Assembly: GCA_003560215.1 (NCBI GenBank) | Contig: PWIY01000332.1 | Span: 1 to 6,921 of the forward strand | Length of the DNA stretch: 6,921 nucleotides | Direction: 5' to 3' | Origin: Bacteroidales bacterium | GTDB lineage: Bacteria > Bacteroidota > Bacteroidia > Bacteroidales > UBA7960 | Shown here: in pieces, positions 1 to 5,191 of the stretch | Numbering within the stretch: the first letter of the stretch is position 1 | Layout of the letters: each line of letters starts with the position of its first letter | Translations under genes and position numbers: made by a program | The notes under the pieces: model-generated | What the model was told of the DNA's origin: nothing | Seen by the model: the letters and a program-made list of their open reading frames with translations, nothing else | The model's database searches: none

Positions 1-2
1 AA

Positions 3-170
3 GATAAGGATGAGGATAAAGAAGAAAACGAAGATGAAGTAATCAAAGCCTTAAACGAGATTCACAAAGAAGTTTCCGGAACACACGAAGATAATGTAGA
101 TATTAAAAAGAAGAACATTCACAAGCAATTAAGAGAATTTAAGCAAGATTTACTAAGCGAGGATAAATAG
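3..170 (+). CDS. C-terminal end of the gene before the capsid gene (possible prohead protease or scaffold)
   Basis: This is an open frame with no stop from the window edge to TAG at 168-170, giving 55 residues of a protein that starts upstream. The visible part opens with a very acidic run (DKDEDKEENEDE), followed by predicted helical sequence ending in a lysine-rich stretch (IKKKNIHKQLREFKQDLL). No family motif can be seen, so the identity rests on position. In siphophage late operons the gene just before the major capsid gene usually encodes the prohead protease or a scaffold, and both often end in charged, helical, low-complexity tails that contact capsid protein. A portal C-terminus is a less likely alternative. 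That the frame is coding is fairly sure: it is fully open, its base use matches the neighbours, and it ends 64 bases before the capsid start. The function is a guess. Confidence 0.6.
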   Translation, partial: DKDEDKEENEDEVIKALNEIHKEVSGTHEDNVDIKKKNIHKQLREFKQDLLSEDK

Positions 171-186
171 GTAAAAGGTCGACAAC

Positions 187-201
187 TCCGAGCCTATCGG
201 A
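187..201 (+). promoter_or_regulatory. Small hairpin in the leader before the capsid gene
   Basis: The 64-base gap 171-234 contains an inverted repeat: TCCGA (187-191), a five-base loop, then TCGGA (197-201). AGG at 176-178 could also pair with CCT at 202-204 across an internal loop. The gap is the only sizeable space upstream of the capsid gene, so it could hold a promoter, an mRNA processing site or a stabilising 5' structure. I see no clear -35/-10 pair. The stem is short and could be chance. Confidence 0.25.
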
Positions 202-220
202 CCTCCATTAGAAAGAACGA

Positions 221-237
221 TTATATTAAAAATTATG
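221..237 (+). promoter_or_regulatory. A/T-rich leader without Shine-Dalgarno at the capsid start
   Basis: The start codon at 235 is preceded by TTATATTAAAAATT with no purine-rich Shine-Dalgarno sequence. A is present at -3 to -7. The ten bases AAAATTATGG across the start are identical to those at the tail tube start (3661-3671). A-rich leaders with A at -3 and -6 are known as the signal used in place of Shine-Dalgarno by Bacteroidota. Here they precede the two genes whose products are needed in the most copies. Confidence 0.5.
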
Positions 238-1410
238 GAAGAGATTAAAACACAATTAGAAGAAATTTTCGAGGCTAAAACATCAGAACTTAAAGAAGAC
301 GTAAGAGCAGAGATTGCCGCTGATGTTGAAAAAATGCTCGAAAAAGAAAGAGAAAAAAGAGAAAAGAAGTTGGGTGCATATCACCCTGACGCCGAAGACG
401 AAAACGAAGCTAAAATGCTTCGAATCAGAAAGGCTCTTAAAGAAGTAGCAAACGGAAACAAGAAAGTTAATAAAGACTTTCCTAATGTTAGCAAGAAAAA
501 CCTTACTACTTCCGAGCCTGACGAAATCGTAGATACTGAAATTTCGTTTGAAATTCTAAACGTAATTGAGGAATATGGTGTAGCAAGAGAACTTTTCAGA
601 AACCACCAACTCACTAAAAACAAGTATAGAGCTAACGAGCTCGACGCCGACATTAGTGTTGCTTGGGTAGATGAAGGAGAAGATATTGACGCTTCTACCT
701 TCTCCGTAACTGAAAACGTTCTTGAGTTGGAGAAATTGGCTGCTTTGGCTATTATGTCCAACGAATTGCTTGAGGATTCTGAAATTAACATCGAAAACTT
801 CCTTATGGAGAGAGTAGGTGAACTCTTCGCTAAAGAAGAGGATGAAGTATTCTTGGCGGGTGATTCTAATGAAACAGGCGTACCTGTAGACGGACTTCTC
901 TACGTTGACTCTGTTGAAGAGTATCAAATGGAAACCGGAGAAGATTCCGTTACAGACATGGATGCTGACGACCTTCTCTTTATGCAAGAGGAACTTCCAA
1001 GTACTTCAAGAGATGCCGGTGTGTATGTAATGAGCTTTTCCGTGTTTAATCACGTAAGAACTCTGAAAGACAACGATGACAGATATATCTACCAACACAT
1101 CGCTGACGAAGGTCCTGACACTATCTGGGGTAAACCTGTTGTAGTGGCTGAAGGAATGCCTGAAAAAGATGATGTTGATCCTGAAGAATCTTTCCTCTTA
1201 TTCGGAGACTTTGACAGAGGTGCTGTTCTTGGTTACAAGGGTGGTATCAGAGTTGACTCCGCAATGAGCGGCTACGTTAAAGATTCGGGAAACAGTGATG
1301 TAAGACTATTCCAATCTGACAGACAAGCTATCAGATTTATTGAAAGAGTTGGTTATGTCCACGTACTTGAAGACACTATCGTAAGATTGAAGACTGGAGC
1401 TACGTCTTAA
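235..1410 (+). CDS. Major capsid protein, HK97 fold
   Basis: This protein forms the icosahedral shell. The 391 residues follow the HK97 family order. Residues 1-46 are a highly charged helical, probably coiled-coil segment resembling the delta domain, which acts as a built-in scaffold and is removed by the prohead protease; cleavage here would fall somewhere in 75-95, an inference. The mature fold follows: the N-arm (about 97-125), the E-loop region with AWVDEGEDID at 143-152, the long spine helix (LALIMSNELLEDS-like, 165-200), then FLAGDSNETGVPVDGLL (206-222). The P-domain includes YVMSFSVFNHVRTLKDND (264-281), the WGKPVVVAEGMP turn (298-309) and LLFGDFDRGAVLGYKGGIRV (321-340). ATG 235 is the only ATG between the in-frame stop at 172-174 and the conserved region. 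The gene has no ATA isoleucine codons and favours CTT/CTC leucine, unlike the next genes, which fits very high expression. Confidence 0.96.
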   Translation: MEEIKTQLEEIFEAKTSELKEDVRAEIAADVEKMLEKEREKREKKLGAYHPDAEDENEAKMLRIRKALKEVANGNKKVNKDFPNVSKKNLTTSEPDEIVDTEISFEILNVIEEYGVARELFRNHQLTKNKYRANELDADISVAWVDEGEDIDASTFSVTENVLELEKLAALAIMSNELLEDSEINIENFLMERVGELFAKEEDEVFLAGDSNETGVPVDGLLYVDSVEEYQMETGEDSVTDMDADDLLFMQEELPSTSRDAGVYVMSFSVFNHVRTLKDNDDRYIYQHIADEGPDTIWGKPVVVAEGMPEKDDVDPEESFLLFGDFDRGAVLGYKGGIRVDSAMSGYVKDSGNSDVRLFQSDRQAIRFIERVGYVHVLEDTIVRLKTGATS

Positions 1411-1420
1411 GGTTGAGTCA

Positions 1421-1446
1421 TTGAGGGGGATTAAATTCTCCCTCAA
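1421..1446 (+). terminator. Hairpin after the capsid gene, possible attenuator or mRNA stabiliser
   Basis: TTGAGGGGGA (1421-1430) pairs with TCTCCCTCAA (1437-1446) around the loop TTAAAT, giving a ten-base-pair stem with one G-U pair. It starts 11 bases after the capsid stop. No T-run follows, so it is not a classical strong terminator. A second, mutually exclusive stem is possible: GGTTGAG (1411-1417) with CTCAACC (1442-1448). A hairpin here could lower read-through into the neck genes, which are needed in few copies, or protect the capsid message from 3' exonucleases. Both roles are inference; the pairing itself is visible. Confidence 0.5.
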
Positions 1447-1457
1447 CCCTTAGGCTT

Positions 1458-1598
1458 ATGAAATACGTATATTTTCACAAAAAAAAGGGTAAATATTTAC
1501 AATTTAACGAAAAACAGCCTGATCTGGATAAGTCTTCGGAGTGGGAACTTGTCTATGAAGTTAAAAATACACAAATGACTAATATACATACAAAATGA
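1458..1598 (+). CDS. Small 46-residue phage protein between capsid and connector
   Basis: ATG 1458 opens a 46-residue frame ending in TGA at 1596-1598, which overlaps the connector ATG at 1595 as ATGA. The protein begins MKYVYFHKKKGKYLQFNEKQ and has a W-E-L-V patch at 29-32. A basic start, a short beta-like strand with an F-x-E pattern, a spacer and a tryptophan near the end is a layout I recognise from small uncharacterised proteins encoded beside capsid genes in other siphophages. No function is known to me. Without this gene a 184-base gap would remain in an otherwise gapless operon, and the ATGA junction matches those of the next two genes. Both points favour a real coding gene that is translationally coupled to the connector. 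The start has at best a weak AGG at 1452-1454. Confidence 0.7.
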   Translation: MKYVYFHKKKGKYLQFNEKQPDLDKSSEWELVYEVKNTQMTNIHTK

Positions 1599-2467
1599 TT
1601 TCATTAGATTTAGAAATAGAATTAATAAACGGAGATGTAGAGATGCTGGTAACAACTTCAGGTATTGATACAGATACCAGATTAACGTTTTTTTATAGAG
1701 AGTCTCTACTCGGTGAGTGGGAAGAAGTAGAGCAAAAGATAATAACCGAAGACGATACTTATACCGCTACAGTTGGAGATTTAGAATGCGGAACTTATTC
1801 TTTTAAATGCAGTATAAGACAACCATCTACAGGGCTTCCACAATTACAATTAGATTCAAATATCATAGCTTATGTATGTGAGGAAATAATAGAGATAAAC
1901 GGATACACTACAGTAGATAGAGTTCAGTCTTATTTAGATATAGAAGCAGACGAAGCAATAAGAGCAATTACATCAGCTACAAAATGGGTAGAAAAATACA
2001 CCAACAGACAATTCATTTCTTCAAACGGAACAAGATATTACAGCGGATATGGAAAAAGGTCATTATTTGTAGACGATTGCCTCTCAATAGGACAATTAGA
2101 AATAGGATTAGATAGATTTGGAGAAACAACAAAGATTATTAGTGCCGAAGATTATGTAACAATACCAAGAAATGGTAAAGAACCAATAAGAAAGATATTA
2201 CTTAAAAATAATTGGTTTACAAGAGGTACACAAAACCACGCCTTGACAGCAACTTTCGGATATTCAGAACTACCACCAGAAGATATTATCGAAGCGACCA
2301 CAAGACTAGCTGTAATGTTCGCTGGAACGGGTAAATCGGGACAAATAACAGGTAAAAACAGTGAATCGATAGGAGATTACTCAATTAGTTACGGACAAGG
2401 AGAAAAAGAGCAAGAGATTAACCAAATCAAGGCTATATTAGATAATTATACAGACATACACTTATGA
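1595..2467 (+). CDS. Head-tail connector, HK97 gp6-like, with N-terminal beta-rich extension
   Basis: The protein has two parts. Residues 104-290 resemble the gp6/gp15-like connector that forms a ring under the portal: YTTVDRVQSYLDIEADEA starts the first helix, AIRAITSATKWVEKYTNRQF (121-140) is the hallmark helical segment, and strands around 145-225 end in LTATFGYSELPPEDI (217-231), where the family usually has a G-Y/W-x-x-x-P-x-D/E-I motif before the last helices. Residues 1-98 are extra. They are beta-rich, with EWEEVEQ, DDTYTATVGDLECGTYSF (53-70) and a closing strand NIIAYVCEE, and look like an Ig or fibronectin-III-type domain. Typical connectors are about 90-200 residues, so 290 is long. 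The gene overlaps both neighbours by ATGA. It favours ATA (20 of 32 isoleucines) and TTA, the opposite of the capsid gene. The connector role is likely; the fold of the extension is inferred from pattern only. Confidence 0.82.
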   Translation: MISLDLEIELINGDVEMLVTTSGIDTDTRLTFFYRESLLGEWEEVEQKIITEDDTYTATVGDLECGTYSFKCSIRQPSTGLPQLQLDSNIIAYVCEEIIEINGYTTVDRVQSYLDIEADEAIRAITSATKWVEKYTNRQFISSNGTRYYSGYGKRSLFVDDCLSIGQLEIGLDRFGETTKIISAEDYVTIPRNGKEPIRKILLKNNWFTRGTQNHALTATFGYSELPPEDIIEATTRLAVMFAGTGKSGQITGKNSESIGDYSISYGQGEKEQEINQIKAILDNYTDIHL

Positions 2468-2784
2468 TTCAAGATTGGTACAATGACACATTTGACGTTT
2501 ACCGCCAAAAAGAGATTTTGGACGAGAATGGCAACGTTGTAGGTACTAATGAAGAAAAAGTTGGAACTGTTACAGGAGATTTACAACAGATAGACAGAGA
2601 AAAGGCGGAAGATATGAACTTATCATTCAGTAAGCCTTATATGTTTAGGTGTAGCACCGATGAAGATATAACAGAGGGCGATAAATTAAAAAGAAATGGT
2701 GAAGAATACAATGTAAACGGATTCAAGGAATTAAATCACCCAAGAATAGATAATAATCACTTAGAGGTAATCTTAAACCGATGA
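2464..2784 (+). CDS. Head closure / head-tail joining protein (SPP1 gp16-like)
   Basis: This 106-residue protein has the layout of the phage head-tail joining family, small beta-barrels that sit below the connector, close the DNA channel and offer the surface for tail docking. Seen in the sequence: the opening strand DTFDVYRQKEILDENGNVVG (8-27), TVTGDLQQID (35-44), where the family usually has G-x-L-Q, then DITEGDKLKRNGEEYNVNGF (68-87). The last is the characteristic pattern of I-x-x-G-D, a short turn, Y-x-V-x-G, followed by a histidine-containing final strand (HLEVIL, 99-104). Length is typical for the family. The start ATG overlaps the connector stop (ATGA) and no Shine-Dalgarno sequence is present, so translation probably depends on coupling. 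Order after the connector and before the gp10-like gene is the standard one. Confidence 0.88.
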   Translation: MIQDWYNDTFDVYRQKEILDENGNVVGTNEEKVGTVTGDLQQIDREKAEDMNLSFSKPYMFRCSTDEDITEGDKLKRNGEEYNVNGFKELNHPRIDNNHLEVILNR

Positions 2785-3185
2785 AAGTAGAATTCAGAGA
2801 AAGAGATATAAGAGCATTAAGAGAAGCGATAAGAAGAAGTCCGGACACAGTAGCAAGGCGATCAGGAACGATGATGAATAGGATTAAAAACCGATTACAG
2901 CAACGAATAATGAGAAATCCTTGGGAGATTGGTGGAATGGGAGGAGGTGCACCGGTAAAGACGGGCTCACTAAGAGACGCACACAGATATTCGGCAAGTC
3001 CTACTGAGGCGAGAGTTTGGTTGCCGGATTCAAAGGCTGACGCTTACGGTAGATTAGTACACGAAGGAACATATAAAATGGAAGCAAGACCTTGGATGGA
3101 TTACGCGGTAGAAAAAGAACAACAAGAAATTAACAATATAACTAGCAATTTCTTGGACGACATAGTTCAAGACTTAGCAAAATAA
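2781..3185 (+). CDS. HK97 gp10-like neck / tail completion protein
   Basis: This 134-residue protein matches the HK97 gp10-like family, placed at the head-tail interface and needed for tail completion or joining. The N-terminus is a basic helix (RERDIRALREAIRRS, 6-20), followed by a second helix with several arginines. Diagnostic are TGSLRDAHRY (61-70), where the family has T-G-x-L-R-x-S, a strand ARVWLPDSKADAYGRLVHEGT (77-97) equivalent to the usual Y-A-x-x-V-E-x-G-T, and MEARPWMDYAV (100-110) equivalent to M-x-A-R-P-F-L. The C-terminal helix completes the fold. The strongly basic N-terminal half stands out among acidic neighbours and could contact DNA or acidic partners. The start overlaps the previous stop (ATGA); a weak GAGG lies about 12 bases upstream, the closest thing to a Shine-Dalgarno in the window. 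Confidence 0.88.
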   Translation: MKVEFRERDIRALREAIRRSPDTVARRSGTMMNRIKNRLQQRIMRNPWEIGGMGGGAPVKTGSLRDAHRYSASPTEARVWLPDSKADAYGRLVHEGTYKMEARPWMDYAVEKEQQEINNITSNFLDDIVQDLAK

Positions 3186-3646
3186 TGTACGTATCAATAA
3201 TACAACAACTTAAAGAAATATTTGAAAACATCGTGATAAGTGAGATTCCCGACGGAGATGATTTGATGCTTACAGTTTACCCGCACCCATTAGAAAAAGA
3301 TAACTATCCTGATTCATATCCAGCAGTAGCATTCTATCCGAACGATTACAACAATGAATTTGCCTCCAATAGTGCGAATATGAAACAGTTAAAATTTAGA
3401 GCCGTATTGATGGTAAACGCAGAACAAATTGACAACAAAACCCTTTTTACCTTCACGCTTCCAAATACAGCCGATAAGGTGATAGAAGCGATCGATAACA
3501 GCTGGGATATGGGTACGAGGGTAGATGGACATAGAGTTTGGCTTAGAACCGATGTCGGGCTGTGGGGAAAAGAAATAAAAGATGACGGCGAAGTTGGGTT
3601 TGTAGATATGGATTTATTAGTAAAGTTTCAAAACAAAGTCGATTAA
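3185..3646 (+). CDS. Probable tail terminator protein
   Basis: This is a 153-residue protein in the slot between the gp10-like gene and the tail tube gene, where siphophages encode the tail terminator that caps the growing tube and later binds the neck. The sequence fits the usual pattern: an N-terminal helix (IIQQLKEIFENI, 5-16), a strand, then YPAVAFYPNDYNNEF (45-59) and LKFRAVLMVNAEQ (69-81), resembling the conserved Y-P-A-x-x-V and long alternating strand of the family. A helix (ADKVIEAIDNS, 96-106) and final strands ending in DMDLLVKFQNKV (141-152) follow. Sequence conservation in this family is low, so position carries much of the weight. The ATG overlaps the previous stop by one base (TAATG), suggesting coupled re-initiation. 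Confidence 0.72.
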   Translation: MYVSIIQQLKEIFENIVISEIPDGDDLMLTVYPHPLEKDNYPDSYPAVAFYPNDYNNEFASNSANMKQLKFRAVLMVNAEQIDNKTLFTFTLPNTADKVIEAIDNSWDMGTRVDGHRVWLRTDVGLWGKEIKDDGEVGFVDMDLLVKFQNKVD

Positions 3647-3670
3647 TTACAAGTTAAAAATAAAATTATG
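3647..3670 (+). promoter_or_regulatory. A/T-rich leader without Shine-Dalgarno at the tail tube start
   Basis: This 21-base spacer is the only gap longer than one base between the small gene at 1458 and the tape measure gene. It reads through TTAAAAATAAAATT into ATGG and has no purine-rich ribosome site. The TTAAAAAT block and the AAAATTATGG junction both recur at the capsid start. It is probably an independent, efficient translation start for a high-copy protein, in place of the stop-start coupling used by the neck genes. Confidence 0.5.
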
Positions 3671-4678
3671 GCAGAACACATAGGAAAATTTCAAGAGATA
3701 GGATTCTCAACCGAGGACGAAAGAGGAGTAGCAGAGGATTCTATAGATAAATCAGCTAAAAAGATTGAAGCTGACTTCTATAAACAAGTAGAAAAGACTG
3801 AAGATCTTTCAGTAGTTGCAACTGTAGCTGATATTCAAAAATTACGCAAAGTTAGCTCCCTTTTCGAAGGGGATGTAAACATGAACTTACATGTTGACAC
3901 CGTTGGTTATTTATTCAGTAACATTTTTGGAGATGTAACCACTACGGAGTTTGAAGACGTTGCTAGTGAAGGATTAGGAGTTTATGAACACGATTTTGAA
4001 GTTGATGAGGACATAAAAAGACAAACGCTCACAACTTTCGTTAAAGATGGAGATGTCAAACAGTTAAAAGTATCTAACTGTGTAGTTGACAGCTTCTCAC
4101 TTTCAGTAGACCAAGATGATATTATCTCATCTGACTTTAGTTTAGTTGGAACTGTAGCAGAAGACGATAGCAGTGAATTTAGTTACGATAAAGAATACGA
4201 CTTCATTGCTAGAGATTTAGAAGTTAAATTAGCATCAAGTAAAGCCGGACTTTCTAATTCTAACGGATACTGTGTAAAATCACTAGACATAGATATAGAA
4301 ACAGGTGCAGAACCGAACTATTGTAGTGATGGAAACTACGAGCCAAGTGATGTATTTCAAGGGGCGTTGTCAATTAGTGTAGATCTTAACCTTGATTACA
4401 CCGACACAACTTTCCAAGACTTATACGAAAGCGATGAGCCGAAGTATATGAGGATTACTATTGCTGGTGATCAGGATTTAGTAGACGAAGAGGGTGAAGA
4501 CTCAAAATACCCAACATTAGAAATTGACTTAACAAAAGTATTTGTTGAAGGCTGGGATAGAGATTCTTCTCAAGATGAAGTTATCACTCAAGACGTAACT
4601 ATCAGAGCCGCTTACAACGAAGACGACGGCGAAATGGTAACAGCTAAACTTATTAACAAAACTGAATCTTACGAGTAA
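3668..4678 (+). CDS. Major tail (tube) protein, two-domain
   Basis: This protein stacks in rings to form the tail tube. Residues 1-165 carry the classic pattern: a start with KFQEIGFSTEDERGV (7-21), a basic-acidic loop, LRKVSSLFEGDVNMNLHVDTVGYLFSNIFGDV (59-90) resembling the family G-x-v-x-x-x-l-x-x-d-x-x-g-y-l-l-x-x-x-l-G, then YEHDFEVDED (106-115) and SFSLSVDQDDIISSDFSLVGT (142-162). Residues 166-336 form a second beta-rich half with VFQGALSISVDLNLDY (229-244), YPTLEIDLTKVFVEGWD (281-297) and VITQDVTIRAAYN (305-317). At 336 residues it is longer than single-domain tube proteins and fits the larger two-part type. By hand count it has about 79 D/E and 28 K/R. ATG 3668 is the first start after the previous stop, and the tape measure and chaperone genes follow in the standard order. 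Confidence 0.88.
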   Translation: MAEHIGKFQEIGFSTEDERGVAEDSIDKSAKKIEADFYKQVEKTEDLSVVATVADIQKLRKVSSLFEGDVNMNLHVDTVGYLFSNIFGDVTTTEFEDVASEGLGVYEHDFEVDEDIKRQTLTTFVKDGDVKQLKVSNCVVDSFSLSVDQDDIISSDFSLVGTVAEDDSSEFSYDKEYDFIARDLEVKLASSKAGLSNSNGYCVKSLDIDIETGAEPNYCSDGNYEPSDVFQGALSISVDLNLDYTDTTFQDLYESDEPKYMRITIAGDQDLVDEEGEDSKYPTLEIDLTKVFVEGWDRDSSQDEVITQDVTIRAAYNEDDGEMVTAKLINKTESYE

Positions 4679-4679
4679 T

Positions 4680-5015
4680 ATGAAAACATTAAACCTTACA
4701 AACTACGACGTTAAAATTAAGGAGAAAGAAGATTTGACTTACGGAGATGTTGAGGATATTCAATATGCCTTAATGGAGGCAGTAGATATTGACGGTAGAG
4801 GGCAAATGAAGTCTGTTAAAGGACAAGAAATGAAAAAAGCTCGTAGAAGTACTACTAAAAGGGTTATTGTTGAAATTAAGGACGAAAATGGAGAAGAGGT
4901 TAAGTTTTCAGATAAATGGCTTGACAACTTACCGGCAGAAGACGGAATGAAGCTTATGGAAGAAGTAGACAGCGAAACTTCCTCTATTGGAAAGAAAAAA
5001 AAAGAATCGAAATAA
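4680..5015 (+). CDS. Tail assembly chaperone, short form (gpG-like)
   Basis: This 111-residue protein lies between tube and tape measure genes, the place of the lambda gpG-like chaperone that binds the tape measure protein and recruits tube subunits. It begins MKTLNLTNYDVKIKEKEDLTYGDVEDIQYAL, where the family has a beta strand followed by a helix after a phrase like L-T-x-G-D. It continues with a basic helix (MKKARRSTTKRV, 51-62), a strand, then WLDNLPAEDGMKLMEEVDS (80-98), a helix typical of the end of this domain. It ends in GKKKKESK, encoded by the slippery A-run, just before TAA at 5013-5015. The start is one base after the tube stop (TAATATG). Primary sequence is weakly conserved in this family, so gene order and the frameshift layout are the best evidence. 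Confidence 0.83.
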   Translation: MKTLNLTNYDVKIKEKEDLTYGDVEDIQYALMEAVDIDGRGQMKSVKGQEMKKARRSTTKRVIVEIKDENGEEVKFSDKWLDNLPAEDGMKLMEEVDSETSSIGKKKKESK

Positions 5016-5191
5016 AGAGAGAGCTTAACGAAAAAAAAACGCCCAGTAGTTATGTGGTGATGGAACAGCTATCCGCTGAATACGGATGGAGTCCATCAGA
5101 AATAAGAAAGGAAAAAGCGGAGGATATATTGACTTACTGGGCAATCCTCCAAACCAAGAGAAAAATACAAAAAGAAGAATCTAAAAAATAA
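4680..5191 (+). CDS. Tail assembly chaperone, long form by -1 frameshift (gpGT-like)
   Basis: Joining 4680-5003 to 5003-5191 gives a predicted 170-residue fusion: 108 residues of the short form followed by 62 residues read in the -1 frame. The -1 frame is open from well before the A-run to TAA at 5189-5191. The T part reads RIEIKRELNEKKTPSSY, then MEQLSAEYGWSPSEIRK, then a helix LTYWAILQTKRK. The phrase YGWSPSEI followed by a helix is typical of T-domain extensions in siphophage chaperones. Its stop overlaps the tape measure start by one base (TAATG), so both ends fit a genuine reading frame. In lambda the long form connects the chaperone to tube protein during assembly. The fusion itself is inferred from frame layout and family knowledge. 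A separate start at ATG 5060 is possible but would leave a 44-base gap after the short form and give only 43 residues. Confidence 0.8.
4997..5003 (+). promoter_or_regulatory. Slippery site for -1 frameshifting (A AAA AAA)
   Basis: A run of nine A spans 4995-5003. In the short-form frame it encodes lysines 106-108, and the heptamer A-AAA-AAA ending at 5003 lets both lysine tRNAs re-pair perfectly after a one-base backward slip. The next codon then becomes AGA (5003-5005) and the reading avoids TAA at 5013. Slippage at any place within the run gives the same fusion protein. RNA polymerase slippage on the same run could contribute. I found no strong hairpin in the usual 5-9 base window downstream. 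Confidence 0.78.

Noticed and set aside
381..987. Two long minus-strand open frames (381-791 and 556-987) opposite the capsid gene
   Set aside because: They lie wholly inside a certain capsid gene, encode low-complexity serine/phenylalanine-rich sequence typical of antisense reading, and match no family I recognise.
5069..5089. Hairpin of seven pairs as frameshift stimulator
   Set aside because: It starts about 65 bases after the slippery site, far beyond the usual 5-9 base spacing, and lies in coding sequence.
5085..5097. Near-perfect palindrome GATGGA-G-TCCATC
   Set aside because: A one-base centre cannot form a hairpin loop, it lies inside the T coding region, and no second copy suggests an operator.
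5060..5191. Independent small gene from ATG 5060 (43 residues)
   Set aside because: The same frame is open back through the slippery run, residues before the ATG fit the T extension, and a gpGT-type fusion is the rule at this position. Kept only as a less likely alternative.
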